Below, piece after piece: positions 38,002 to 48,304 of a stretch of DNA of 64,000 bases. The notes under the pieces are model-generated. The model saw nothing but the letters and a program-made list of their open reading frames with translations. It made no database searches and was not told where the DNA came from. Each line of letters opens with the position of its first letter. Position 1 is the stretch's first letter. The translations under genes were made by a program, and so were the position numbers. Origin of the DNA: Lysobacterales bacterium (GTDB lineage: Bacteria > Pseudomonadota > Gammaproteobacteria > Xanthomonadales > SZUA-36); the NCBI GenBank assembly GCA_014238945.1, contig JABAAB010000078.1, positions 1-64,000 on the forward strand, read 5' to 3'.

Positions 38002-38043
38002 ACGATAGCACCGCCTCACCCATGTACAAATGACACAGGTCAA
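38002..38043 (-). promoter_or_regulatory. putative Fnr/Dnr-activated promoter of hemN
   Basis: ATGAC-ACAG-GTCAA at 38030-38043 matches the Fnr/Dnr consensus TTGAC-N4-GTCAA at nine of ten positions. Reading toward hemN, a TATCGT hexamer lies at 38002-38007, exactly where a -10 box would be if the site is centred at -41.5, the class II activator position. The predicted start, near 37995, leaves a leader of about 230 bases before the hemN ATG, which is long but possible. Confidence 0.5.
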
Positions 38044-38119
38044 TAAGATTGGCAGATCACGACTTGGGGGTTTCCTGCTACCCGGTTCCAGCGGTCATCG
38101 CAGGGCAATTGAGCAAATA

Positions 38120-38133
38120 TTGACCTAGATCAT
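38120..38133 (+). promoter_or_regulatory. putative Fnr/Dnr site before the TonB receptor
   Basis: TTGAC-CTAG-ATCAT matches the Fnr half-sites TTGAT/ATCAA at eight of ten positions. It lies 56 bases upstream of the receptor start, but no good -10 hexamer is placed at class II distance, so it may act from another position or serve the hemN side. Apart from the sites named here, the interval from 37763 to 38188 holds no gene. Confidence 0.4.
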
Positions 38134-38188
38134 TTCGCCGTCATCACCCTGCCAATAAGCTACGCGCAATGAACAACAGGAAACGACC

Positions 38189-40387
38189 ATGTTAAAAAAA
38201 TGGCACCCCGTATTACTGCTACCGATTATCTCAGGCTTGTCACTTGCTGAAGAGCTATCCGACACTACCGAATTGAAAGCCGTGCAACTGGACCCAATTG
38301 TCGTGGTGGCAAGCAAGGCTCCCAGGCCCCTGTCTGACGTGGTTGGTCAGGTCAGTGTTATTGACTCTGAATTCATTAAGCACTACATCGTTGAGGATAT
38401 CGACGGCCTGTTACGATATGAACCCGGACTGGATCTTGAATCTTCTGGTACCCGTTTTGGTGCCAATGCCATCAATATCCGTGGGATCGGTGGCAACCGG
38501 GTAGCCATGGAAGTAGACGGAATTCCGGTGCGGGACAGGTTTGCAATCGGAAGTTATTCTGATGGTGGCCGGATTCTGACAGAAACCGACCGGATCAAAC
38601 GTCTGGAAATCCTTTATGGCCCCGCCTCCACCCTGTACGGCTCCGATGCATTGGGCGGCGTGCTGGCAATCACTACATGGGATCCGGATGACCTGCTTGC
38701 CAGGGGAAATGGCAGGACCTGGTTTTCGTTGCGTGGTGGGTACCAGGGCGCTGACGATTCCATGGTTGGTTCTGGCGTAGCTGCCTGGGGTGATGAAAAC
38801 AATGGGCTGGCATTTGCTGCCACCTGGCGTGACGGACATGAGCTGGATAACCAGGCATCTGCAGACGCTCCGCGCGACAATCAAAACTGGAACAGCAGAG
38901 ACTATCTGCTTCGGTACAGCCACGAAACACAGGCTGGAAACCGTCTGCGGTTATCAGTGGCTGACTATCAAAGAGACACCACGACCTCCATAGAGTCCCT
39001 GCCGGGCTGGAACCGCTTTCGAAGAACCACCTCTCTTACCGGCGAGGATAAAGACAAGAATCGACAGGCAAGTGTTGAATATCAGTTTTCCGGTGACTGG
39101 GGGAACGGTGTGATACGAGCGTTTAATACCCACTCCAGGACCCAACAGCTTACACACGAAGAACGCGCTGCATCCAGTAAGCCGGTGTTATTGCAACGTT
39201 ATTTTGAGTACGAGCAGGATTTCAGTGGCGTGGAGCTTAACTTGTTCCGGGACTTCATGCTGACCAGCAGTGACCACCATCTTGGCATGGGGATTGAGCT
39301 GCTGCGCACAGATTCCAGTGAATTCAGGGATGGCTTCCAGCAAAGTCTGATCGACGGTTCTTTGACCAGGACCGTACTGGGTGAAAACCTGCCGGTACGC
39401 GATTTTCCGGTTTCCCGCACCGACGAGATGGGTATATTCATACAGGATGAAATCAGACTGGGTGACGGCAGTTGGGTGATTGTTCCGGCCATAAGGTATG
39501 ACCGCTACCAACTGGACCCGCGTCCGGATGAAATTTATCTTGAGGACAACCCTTTGACACAGGTCGTTTCTGTGGATGAGAACAGGGTTAGCCCCCGTAT
39601 CGGTTTGTTGTACCGCATCAACGATGAAGCAGGTGTGTACCTTCAATATGTCAACGGCTTCAGGGCAGCGCCGTTCGAAGATGCCAATATTGGCCTGGAC
39701 ATACCGCTCTTCAATATCCGGGCCATTCCCAATCCCGATTTGAAATCCGAGACCTCCAGAGGACTCGAGGCCGGGTTCCGTTATATCTCATCGGGTACCC
39801 GTCTTACACTGGCAGTATTTGACACCCTTTACGACGACTTCATCGAAACCAAGGCCAGGATTGGCCTTGACCCGGACAGCGGTGTGCTGTTGTTTCAGTC
39901 CCGTAACATCGACCAGGCAAGAATTTATGGCGCAGATCTGAGACTGGAACAGGACCTGCAAGCCTGGAATCCGGCGTTTGAAGGCTGGACCCTGAGCGGC
40001 GGCCTGTACTGGTCCAGGGGTGAAAACCTGGAAAGCAATCAGCCACTGAACACGGTTTCGCCACCACAAATGGTGCTGGGTGGATCGTGGTCATCCTCGG
40101 ACGGTCGCTGGGACGCCCACCTGACCGGAACGTTTACCGCACGCCAGAACCGCGTTGATGAATCCGCAGGTGAGCGCTTTCACACACCTTCATGGAACAC
40201 CTTTGACCTGACAGCCGGGTGGAAAATAAATGATCACCTGAATCTGCGTGCGGGTATCTACAACCTGACCGATAAACAGTATTGGAGATGGTCGGATGTC
40301 CGCCTGTTCAGCCCTGACAACCCGATGCTGGAACTGATGAGCCGGCCGGGCAGGAATTATTCAGTAACTGCCAACTTCCTGTGGTAG
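38189..40387 (+). CDS. TonB-dependent receptor, probable haem/haemoprotein uptake
   Basis: This 732-residue outer-membrane receptor has a signal peptide (LLLPIISGLSLA), a TonB-box region near VQLDPIVVVASKAP, a plug with GIGGNRVAMEVDGIPVRDRF and YGPASTLYGSDALGGVLAI, and a 22-strand barrel ending in RNYSVTANFLW. The barrel segment YVNGFRAAPFEDANIG carries an FRAP-like motif and is followed by AIPNPDLKSETS (the NPDL box), a combination found in haem and haemoprotein receptors (HemR/HmbR group). Its position beside hemN and nirS, both concerned with haem, supports that ligand. Siderophore uptake is an alternative. AGGAAA precedes the ATG. Confidence 0.85.
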   Translation: MLKKWHPVLLLPIISGLSLAEELSDTTELKAVQLDPIVVVASKAPRPLSDVVGQVSVIDSEFIKHYIVEDIDGLLRYEPGLDLESSGTRFGANAINIRGIGGNRVAMEVDGIPVRDRFAIGSYSDGGRILTETDRIKRLEILYGPASTLYGSDALGGVLAITTWDPDDLLARGNGRTWFSLRGGYQGADDSMVGSGVAAWGDENNGLAFAATWRDGHELDNQASADAPRDNQNWNSRDYLLRYSHETQAGNRLRLSVADYQRDTTTSIESLPGWNRFRRTTSLTGEDKDKNRQASVEYQFSGDWGNGVIRAFNTHSRTQQLTHEERAASSKPVLLQRYFEYEQDFSGVELNLFRDFMLTSSDHHLGMGIELLRTDSSEFRDGFQQSLIDGSLTRTVLGENLPVRDFPVSRTDEMGIFIQDEIRLGDGSWVIVPAIRYDRYQLDPRPDEIYLEDNPLTQVVSVDENRVSPRIGLLYRINDEAGVYLQYVNGFRAAPFEDANIGLDIPLFNIRAIPNPDLKSETSRGLEAGFRYISSGTRLTLAVFDTLYDDFIETKARIGLDPDSGVLLFQSRNIDQARIYGADLRLEQDLQAWNPAFEGWTLSGGLYWSRGENLESNQPLNTVSPPQMVLGGSWSSSDGRWDAHLTGTFTARQNRVDESAGERFHTPSWNTFDLTAGWKINDHLNLRAGIYNLTDKQYWRWSDVRLFSPDNPMLELMSRPGRNYSVTANFLW

Positions 40388-40410
40388 GTGCAGAGCGCCG
40401 TAGAAGGTGA

Positions 40411-42651
<2,241 letters not shown>

Positions 42652-42660
42652 CCACTTTGG

Positions 42661-42688
42661 GCCTGGCTGCAGAATGCTGCGGCCAGGC
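42661..42688 (+). other. strong stem-loop after nirS
   Basis: GCCTGGCTGCAG and CTGCGGCCAGGC form a 12-base-pair stem (one G-U pair) around an AATG loop, 9 bases after the nirS stop. No U-tract follows, so it is more likely an RNA-stabilising or processing hairpin between nirS and the porin gene than a Rho-independent terminator. Confidence 0.6.
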
Positions 42689-42722
42689 AAGGCCTTAAAC
42701 TGATAATTATTGGGGTATCGTC

Positions 42723-43958
42723 ATGAACAAAAGACGATTAATGGCCAGGACACCGATAGCTATTTTGACTGCGATTCTGGTTTCCAGCGGCCCTCCCGTA
42801 AACGCAGCAGACAGTTTCTCCACAGCGGTTACCAAGGGCAATCTGGATGTGAGCCTGCGTTGGAGACTGGAAAACGTTGACCAGGACCCGTTTGCCCACG
42901 ATGCGACCGCCATACCATTGCGCTTACGCCTGGGCTACACCACCGCGGAGTTGAACGGGTTTTCAGCCATGGCCGAGTTTGACTATGTCGCCGACTTTGG
43001 TCTGGACAACTACAACGAGGGCGGGGGAAATACCCCTGACCGGGGCGATTACCCGGTTATTGCCGACCCCTCGGGCGCCGACATAAACCAGGTCTACCTG
43101 CAATACAAACAAAATAGTGACGCTCAGTTCCGCATCGGACGCCAACGGATCATTTACGACAATGCCCGGTTTGTAGGTAATGTTGGCTGGCGCCAGAATG
43201 AACAGACCTATGATTCTGTCTCCTTCAATCACACCTTCAACAAGGTCGTGCATGTCCAGTACGCCTTTGTTGACAATGTCAATCGAATCTTTGGGAACGA
43301 AGTTGACGAGGGTGACCATGAGCACAACACCCATCTGTTTAATTTGGGCTACAGCATCGAAGACGTAGGAAAGATAGGTGTCTATTATTACGATATTGAT
43401 GACGAGGATGCCGCTTCGTTGTCCAACCGAACCTGGGGTGTCCGTTTCAACGGCTCATCTGTCATGAGCGGTACGAAGATCGGTTACGGACTGGAATATG
43501 CCAGCCAGAAGGATGGCGCCGGCAACCCCGTCAGCTATAACGCCGATTACTGGCGCCTGGACCTGTCCGTTGGCATCGGGGCAGCGACGGTGTACGCCGG
43601 ATACGAGTCACTGGGTGGAGATAAAATCGAACCCGGGCAGGCATTCATAACACCCCTGGCCACCCTGCATGCATTCAATGGTTGGGCTGACAAGTTTCTC
43701 GGAACCCCAGCGACAGGCCTGGATGATGTCTTCGCAGGTGTCAAAGGCAACGTGGGCACATGGAACTGGAATGTGCTTTATCACGATTTTTCTAACCAGT
43801 CAGACTCAACAGACATTGGCTACGAGATCGATGCTTACGTATCACACAAGTTCACGGACCGTTACAGCATCCTTTTCAAAGCCGCAGATTTTAATTCAGA
43901 CCGTTCCGCGTATGGAGATACGACCAAATTGTGGGTACAGCTAACCGCAACCTATTGA
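42723..43958 (+). CDS. outer-membrane porin-like protein
   Basis: This 411-residue protein has a signal peptide (residues 1-28, ending PPVNAAD). It is built of alternating beta strands with Tyr and Phe at the membrane edges, such as VSLRWRLENV, RLRLGYTTAEL, FSAMAEFDYVADFG, IGRQRIIYDNARFVGNVGWRQNEQTYDS and a final aromatic TKLWVQLTATY. This matches 16-18-strand porins of the alginate-export/OprD-like type. It lies 71 bases after nirS on the same strand, separated by a stem-loop, and shares no promoter signal, so it is probably co-transcribed and may pass nitrite or nitrate; that role is inferred. A Rho-independent terminator ends the unit. Confidence 0.8.
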   Translation: MNKRRLMARTPIAILTAILVSSGPPVNAADSFSTAVTKGNLDVSLRWRLENVDQDPFAHDATAIPLRLRLGYTTAELNGFSAMAEFDYVADFGLDNYNEGGGNTPDRGDYPVIADPSGADINQVYLQYKQNSDAQFRIGRQRIIYDNARFVGNVGWRQNEQTYDSVSFNHTFNKVVHVQYAFVDNVNRIFGNEVDEGDHEHNTHLFNLGYSIEDVGKIGVYYYDIDDEDAASLSNRTWGVRFNGSSVMSGTKIGYGLEYASQKDGAGNPVSYNADYWRLDLSVGIGAATVYAGYESLGGDKIEPGQAFITPLATLHAFNGWADKFLGTPATGLDDVFAGVKGNVGTWNWNVLYHDFSNQSDSTDIGYEIDAYVSHKFTDRYSILFKAADFNSDRSAYGDTTKLWVQLTATY

Positions 43959-43996
43959 CACCGCCTTCGTCAGCCTCTCCACAGGCTGAGACCATT

Positions 43997-44023
43997 AACC
44001 CGGACAATATGCCGGGTTTTTTT
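43997..44023 (+). terminator. Rho-independent terminator after the porin gene
   Basis: AACCCGG and CCGGGTT form a short stem around an 8-base loop (43997-44018), followed by a run of T. It ends the nirS-porin unit and also faces the minus-strand NhaD gene, which ends 87 bases further on. Confidence 0.75.
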
Positions 44024-44109
44024 GCCCGCGAAATTCTGGGGCACTGGGCCGAATTGCTGCGCAGGGGAGCGGGCAAGGCACGAATCAAAATAAGCAACAA
44101 CCAGCCGTT

Positions 44110-45474
44110 TCAAACGTCGAATAAATCCGCGTTTACCAGGAAATGTACCCATATACTTGCGATATAGCCCAGGGCAATCGCCCAGGTCCATTTCAAATGT
44201 CCGAAAAACGTGTAAATTCCCCGGGCCTGACCCATGACCGCTACCCCTGCGGCCGAACCGATGGACAACATGGAACCGCCAACACCGGCCGTAAGTGTCA
44301 CCAGTAACCACTGGCCCTGACTCATTTCTGGATTCATGGCCAGGACCGCGAACATAACCGGTATGTTGTCCACAATGGCAGACGCGACACCCACCAGCAC
44401 GTTGGAGGTGGTGGCGCCAAGACCCGCGTACATCCACTCAGAGCCCATCGCCAGGTATCCGAAAGCACCCAGGCCGCCCACGCACAGAATCACGCCGTAA
44501 AAGAACATCAACGTATCCCATTCGGCCTTTTGCAGGTTGGTGTAAATATCGTAAAAGTCCTGGTTGGTTACACCATCGCTGCCATGCATGGCTTCCACGC
44601 CCAGTGCCGAGTCGTCCACCAACTTGTTGGTCATTTGGGTGCGGTCCCTGCGTTGCAGGTAATAACCGAAAAATTTCAAAAATCCCAGACCGGTCATCAT
44701 GCCGATGACCGGGGGCAGGTGCAGGAAATTGTGCACTGAAACCGCCATTGCGATGGTCACCAGGAACAGTGCCACAACCGTCCACGCACCGTGTTGTAAA
44801 TGCGCCTTTTCGTTGACAGGATCTGGTTGGCCATCCGGTAGTGCAAACGACAATATGGCTGCCGTAACCAGCCAGTTAACCACCGAAGGTGCGATCAGCG
44901 CAAAGAACTCCGAGAACTGCACCACCCCCTTCTGCCACACCATCAGGGTGGTAATGTCACCAAATGGACTGAATGCGCCACCCGCGTTGGCCGCCACTAC
45001 AATATTGATACATGACAGCGCAACAAAACGGTGATTGGTTCCGCCAACTGAAATCGCCACGGTGGACATCAATAGGGCTGTGGCCAGGTTATCGGCCACC
45101 GGTGACATAACGAATGCGATTCCACCGGTGATCCAGAAGATTCGACGCAGCGTGAAGCCCTGGTTCACCAGCCATGCCCGCAGTACTTCAAATATGCCGC
45201 GCTCCTCCATGGTATTTATGAAAGTCATGGCAGCAAGCAAAAACAAAAACAGCTCTGCAAATTCCAACAGGTTATGACGAACCAGTTCCTCCGCCGCATG
45301 GCTGTTGCCTGCATTGGCATAGGCAAAAGCAACCAACATCCAGATGATACCCGCAGCCACGATTACCGGTTTGGATTTACGCAGGTGAATATTCTCTTCG
45401 AGAATAACCAGAACATAGGCGCCTGCGAATACGACAATCGCCAAAATACCAGTCCAGTGTGTGGTCAGATCCAT
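44110..45474 (-). CDS. nhaD: Na+/H+ antiporter NhaD
   Basis: This is a 454-residue inner-membrane exchanger of the NhaD family (ion transporter superfamily). The start at MDLTTHWTGILAIVVF follows GGGGA. About 12 to 13 helices carry the NhaD signatures: LLEFAELFLFLLAAMTFINTMEERGIFEVLRAWL, GGIAFVMSPVADNLATALLMSTV, VVAANAGGAFSPFGDITTLMVWQKG and VGVASAIVDNIPVMFAVL. The Asp and Asn residues in DNLATA and DNIPVM are the likely ion-site residues. It would expel Na+ (or Li+) in exchange for protons at alkaline pH, in keeping with a marine or saline habitat. The longer upstream reading frame lacks a ribosome site. Confidence 0.93.
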   Translation of the reverse strand: MDLTTHWTGILAIVVFAGAYVLVILEENIHLRKSKPVIVAAGIIWMLVAFAYANAGNSHAAEELVRHNLLEFAELFLFLLAAMTFINTMEERGIFEVLRAWLVNQGFTLRRIFWITGGIAFVMSPVADNLATALLMSTVAISVGGTNHRFVALSCINIVVAANAGGAFSPFGDITTLMVWQKGVVQFSEFFALIAPSVVNWLVTAAILSFALPDGQPDPVNEKAHLQHGAWTVVALFLVTIAMAVSVHNFLHLPPVIGMMTGLGFLKFFGYYLQRRDRTQMTNKLVDDSALGVEAMHGSDGVTNQDFYDIYTNLQKAEWDTLMFFYGVILCVGGLGAFGYLAMGSEWMYAGLGATTSNVLVGVASAIVDNIPVMFAVLAMNPEMSQGQWLLVTLTAGVGGSMLSIGSAAGVAVMGQARGIYTFFGHLKWTWAIALGYIASIWVHFLVNADLFDV

Positions 45475-45881
45475 ACTAATCCCCATGAGCAAATAATAAA
45501 TAATGACAAAACGCAGTTCGCGTCGAACACACTCAAAGTCGTGAAGACCCGATGGACAACATCGGGCCGCACAGCCGGCCTTATTCACAAATCCCGTTCA
45601 TCCAATAGTCTGACCGGGTATTTGACCCATGCAACACGACGCATGCATGCCCCCGGGTTGATTCAGACCCGGGCAAGTATCTGCTTGTCATGTATATCAT
45701 GGATGGGATCGATCCCGAGGTCAAAACCTCGAGGTCAGCACAGGTTTATTCCGGCCTGTCAGTCAACATTCCGTAATTTCTTCCCCCTCGAGCGACGTCA
45801 TCTGTAACCGGTTTTTTTAAGCACTCTGCTATCCATATCGGTTTATAATTCACAATCTTCTAACTGAACCATTCGACACAA
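45475..45881. other. divergent intergenic region with dyads
   Basis: This space separates nhaD (minus strand) from the TatT lipoprotein gene (plus strand). On the minus strand the nhaD leader holds two perfect short hairpins: CCCGATG/CATCGGG around TTGTC, and GTTCG/CGAAC around ACG. Toward tatT, GGGATCGATCCC (45705-45716) is a 12-base palindrome that abuts CGAGGT-CAAA-ACCTCG (45716-45731). Any of these may be a binding site or leader structure; no known riboswitch was recognised. Confidence 0.4.
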
Positions 45882-46742
45882 GTGAAATCACCTGCCGCCA
45901 ATTTAGCAATTTTTGCCCTGTCCCTGTCATTGATGGCCGGGTGCTCAACCATTATGGAGTCCGCCACCAATGGCATGGCCAGCAATCTCAGCGCCGCCAT
46001 TTTGAACCAGGACGATCCGGAAACCGTGCGTGATGGTGCACCTGCATACCTGTTGATGCTTGATAGTTTTGTGCGTGAATCACCTGATGATGCCGTTATG
46101 TTGAGCGCTGCCGCTGAACTGTATGCCGCCTACGGGGTGGTTTTTGTCGAGGACGAGCAAAGGGCGCACAGGCTGACCACACGTGCACGTTGGTATGGTG
46201 AACGGTCATTGTGCGCAAGTAATGCATCTGCCTGTGGCATTGAAAGCCTGTCTTTCAATGATTTTAACAACGTACTGGCTCAACTCGACGGCAAGAACGC
46301 AGCCAGTCTGTACACCTTCAGCCTGGTCTGGATTGCATATATCAAAGTGCACAGCAGTGACTGGGGTGCCATGGCCAAACTGCCACGAATCGAGGCCGCA
46401 CTCAGTCGCATCAGGGCATTGAACCCGAATTACCAGGCGGTGGAGGTCGAACACTTTCTGGGCATATTGAAAACCATCAGGCCGCCTGCTCTGGGGGGCG
46501 ATTTTGATGCGGGGAAAGCACATTACGAACGTGCCCTGGAACTGTCGGGGGGACGTGATCTGTCCATCAATGTCGACTATGCCCGTTACTATGCACGGAC
46601 CCTTTATGACCGTGAATTGCACGACCGGTTGTTGAACGGTGTCCTGTCTGCGGAACCCGTACAGGATGGCTATACGCTGTTTAACATACTGGCACAACGC
46701 GAAGCACAGGAATTGCTGGATGCCGCAGACGACTATTTTTAG
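45882..46742 (+). CDS. tatT: TatT-like TRAP-associated lipoprotein
   Basis: This 286-residue lipoprotein (GTG start) has the lipobox LMAGC with Cys near residue 21. It is all-helical with TPR-like units and matches the TatT family, which forms a ring-shaped complex with a TRAP substrate-binding protein. Conserved stretches include YLLMLDSFVRESPDDAVMLSAAAELYAAYGVVF, RALNPNYQAVEVEHFLG and FDAGKAHYERALELSGGRDLSINVDYARYYA. It precedes the DctP-like gene by 15 bases, which supports the assignment. It would sit in the outer membrane or periplasm and help deliver a hydrophobic ligand; the ligand itself is unknown. Confidence 0.88.
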   Translation: MKSPAANLAIFALSLSLMAGCSTIMESATNGMASNLSAAILNQDDPETVRDGAPAYLLMLDSFVRESPDDAVMLSAAAELYAAYGVVFVEDEQRAHRLTTRARWYGERSLCASNASACGIESLSFNDFNNVLAQLDGKNAASLYTFSLVWIAYIKVHSSDWGAMAKLPRIEAALSRIRALNPNYQAVEVEHFLGILKTIRPPALGGDFDAGKAHYERALELSGGRDLSINVDYARYYARTLYDRELHDRLLNGVLSAEPVQDGYTLFNILAQREAQELLDAADDYF

Positions 46743-46757
46743 GATAAAGGAATACCA

Positions 46758-47798
46758 ATGAGGTCATATCAGACAAAAGCGGTACCGGTAAGTGGAATTA
46801 TTTTCACCCTGTTGTTGCTGACAATAGGGTCTGTTGCCCACGCCCAAACCATAAAGATCGCCACCATTGCTCCCGAGGGATCCAACTGGATGGAGTCCAT
46901 GCGAGCCGGCTCGGCAGAAATATCCGAACGCAGCCAGGGCCGGGTGAAGATCAAGTTTTATGGTGGTGGCGTACAGGGCAATGATAACCAGGTCGTACGC
47001 AAGATGCGTATCGGACAACTACACGGCGGGGCATTTATATCCACGGCCCTTGCCGCGTTTCAAAAAGACTCCGTTCTGTTTGGCATGCCGATGCTGTTTA
47101 CCGACATTGAAGAAGTCCAGTTCGTGCGTCAGCGTATGGATCACCAGTTACGTGAACTATTGGAAAATGCAGGATATGTCAATTTTGGCTTTGCGGGAGC
47201 CGGATTTGCACACCTGATGTCTACCGAGCCCATTGCAAGCCTGGACGACATGCGTGGTTTGAAAGTCTGGATTCCGGATGGTGATGAAACCTCATACAAT
47301 GCCAGCCGGGCTCTTGGCATATCACCGGTGACCATGCCATTGACCGATGTGTTGACGGGTCTGCAAACGGAGTTGATAGATACGATCATGGGCCCGCCCG
47401 CCGCAACCATTATCCTGCAATGGAATACCGGTGTCAGCTATATCACCGAGCTCCCGCTTGCCTATGTTTACGGCATGTTGATTGTTGAGAAGAAATATTT
47501 CGACCGGATCAAAGCAGAAGACCAGTTGGTGGTACGCGAAGTCATGGAACGGGTTTACCGGGGTTTTGATGAGCAGGGTAATCATGATAACCAAATGGCA
47601 TACCAGGCTCTGCTGGATGATGGCATGCAGGCCATTACACCCGAGCAGGGCCAGATCGAGAGCTGGCGCGACATCGTCCGGGTTGCGAATCACGAGCTCG
47701 CCGGCAGCGGTGTGGTAAATGTAGGGCTTCTAAATGAACTGGAATGTTACCTCACCGCACTGCGTTCAGATGATATCGAAAAAGACTGTAGTCAGTGA
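46758..47798 (+). CDS. dctP: TRAP transporter substrate-binding protein (DctP family)
   Basis: This 346-residue periplasmic protein has a signal peptide (GIIFTLLLLTIGSVAHAQ). It shows the DctP architecture: TIKIATIAPEGSNWMESMRAGSAEISERSQGRVKIKFYGGGVQGNDNQVVRKMRIGQLHGGAF, then DMRGLKVWIPDGDETSYNASRALGISPVTMPLTDVLTGLQTELIDTIMGPPA. The latter contains the Arg/Lys site that usually contacts a carboxylate ligand. With the TatT lipoprotein this belongs to the TatT-linked subgroup, in which the ligand is thought to be larger or more hydrophobic than C4-dicarboxylates. The next gene starts four bases before its stop. Confidence 0.92.
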   Translation: MRSYQTKAVPVSGIIFTLLLLTIGSVAHAQTIKIATIAPEGSNWMESMRAGSAEISERSQGRVKIKFYGGGVQGNDNQVVRKMRIGQLHGGAFISTALAAFQKDSVLFGMPMLFTDIEEVQFVRQRMDHQLRELLENAGYVNFGFAGAGFAHLMSTEPIASLDDMRGLKVWIPDGDETSYNASRALGISPVTMPLTDVLTGLQTELIDTIMGPPAATIILQWNTGVSYITELPLAYVYGMLIVEKKYFDRIKAEDQLVVREVMERVYRGFDEQGNHDNQMAYQALLDDGMQAITPEQGQIESWRDIVRVANHELAGSGVVNVGLLNELECYLTALRSDDIEKDCSQ

Positions 47799-48304
47799 GT
47801 CGTACCACCTCAATATTTAACAAACTTGAAAAGGCCGGCTCACTCGCAGAGGACGGCATAATATTTGTCATACTCCTGAGCATGATTCTGCTTGCAGGCA
47901 CTCAAATTTTTCTGAGAAACCTGTTTGATTCCAGCCTGTTTTGGGGTGACGAAATGTTGCGCATGATGGTCTTGTGGCTGACGGTGACCGGTGGTCTTGC
48001 AGCCAGCAGAATGAACAAGCACATCTCAATCTCCGTTCTGGACCGTTTTCTTCCGGCCAGATTCCATGTAGTGACCCATGTCGTCACCGAGTTGTTCACC
48101 TCTATTATCTGTGCGTTGCTGTGCTGGCACAGCGCCAGATTTGTCATCGGTTCCTATGAATTTGGAGACAAGTTGCTACAAAATACACCGGCCTGGATAC
48201 TACAGATTATCGTACCCATAGCATTCGGATTGATGGCCTACAGGCACCTGATCAATACGGTCAGGCATGTGTTCGCATTGCTTGAAAAGGAAGTGCCGTC
48301 ATGA
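47795..48304 (+). CDS. dctQ: TRAP transporter small permease (DctQ family)
   Basis: This 169-residue membrane protein has four helices (about 20-40, 57-75, 93-113 and 134-154) and the DctQ motif IFLRNLFDSSLFWGDEMLRMMVLWLTVTGGLAASRMNKHISI. Its GTG start overlaps the DctP stop by four bases and its stop overlaps the DctM start by four, so translation is coupled across the unit. It forms the transport complex with the large permease and does not move solute alone. Confidence 0.92.
   Translation: MSRTTSIFNKLEKAGSLAEDGIIFVILLSMILLAGTQIFLRNLFDSSLFWGDEMLRMMVLWLTVTGGLAASRMNKHISISVLDRFLPARFHVVTHVVTELFTSIICALLCWHSARFVIGSYEFGDKLLQNTPAWILQIIVPIAFGLMAYRHLINTVRHVFALLEKEVPS

Noticed and set aside
39188-39646. 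Minus-strand frame inside the haem-type receptor
   Set aside because: Antisense shadow of barrel strands; no start site or domain.
45475-45600. Sodium or lithium riboswitch before nhaD
   Set aside because: Hairpins are present but I could not match any of the known conserved cores, so it is not called as a riboswitch.
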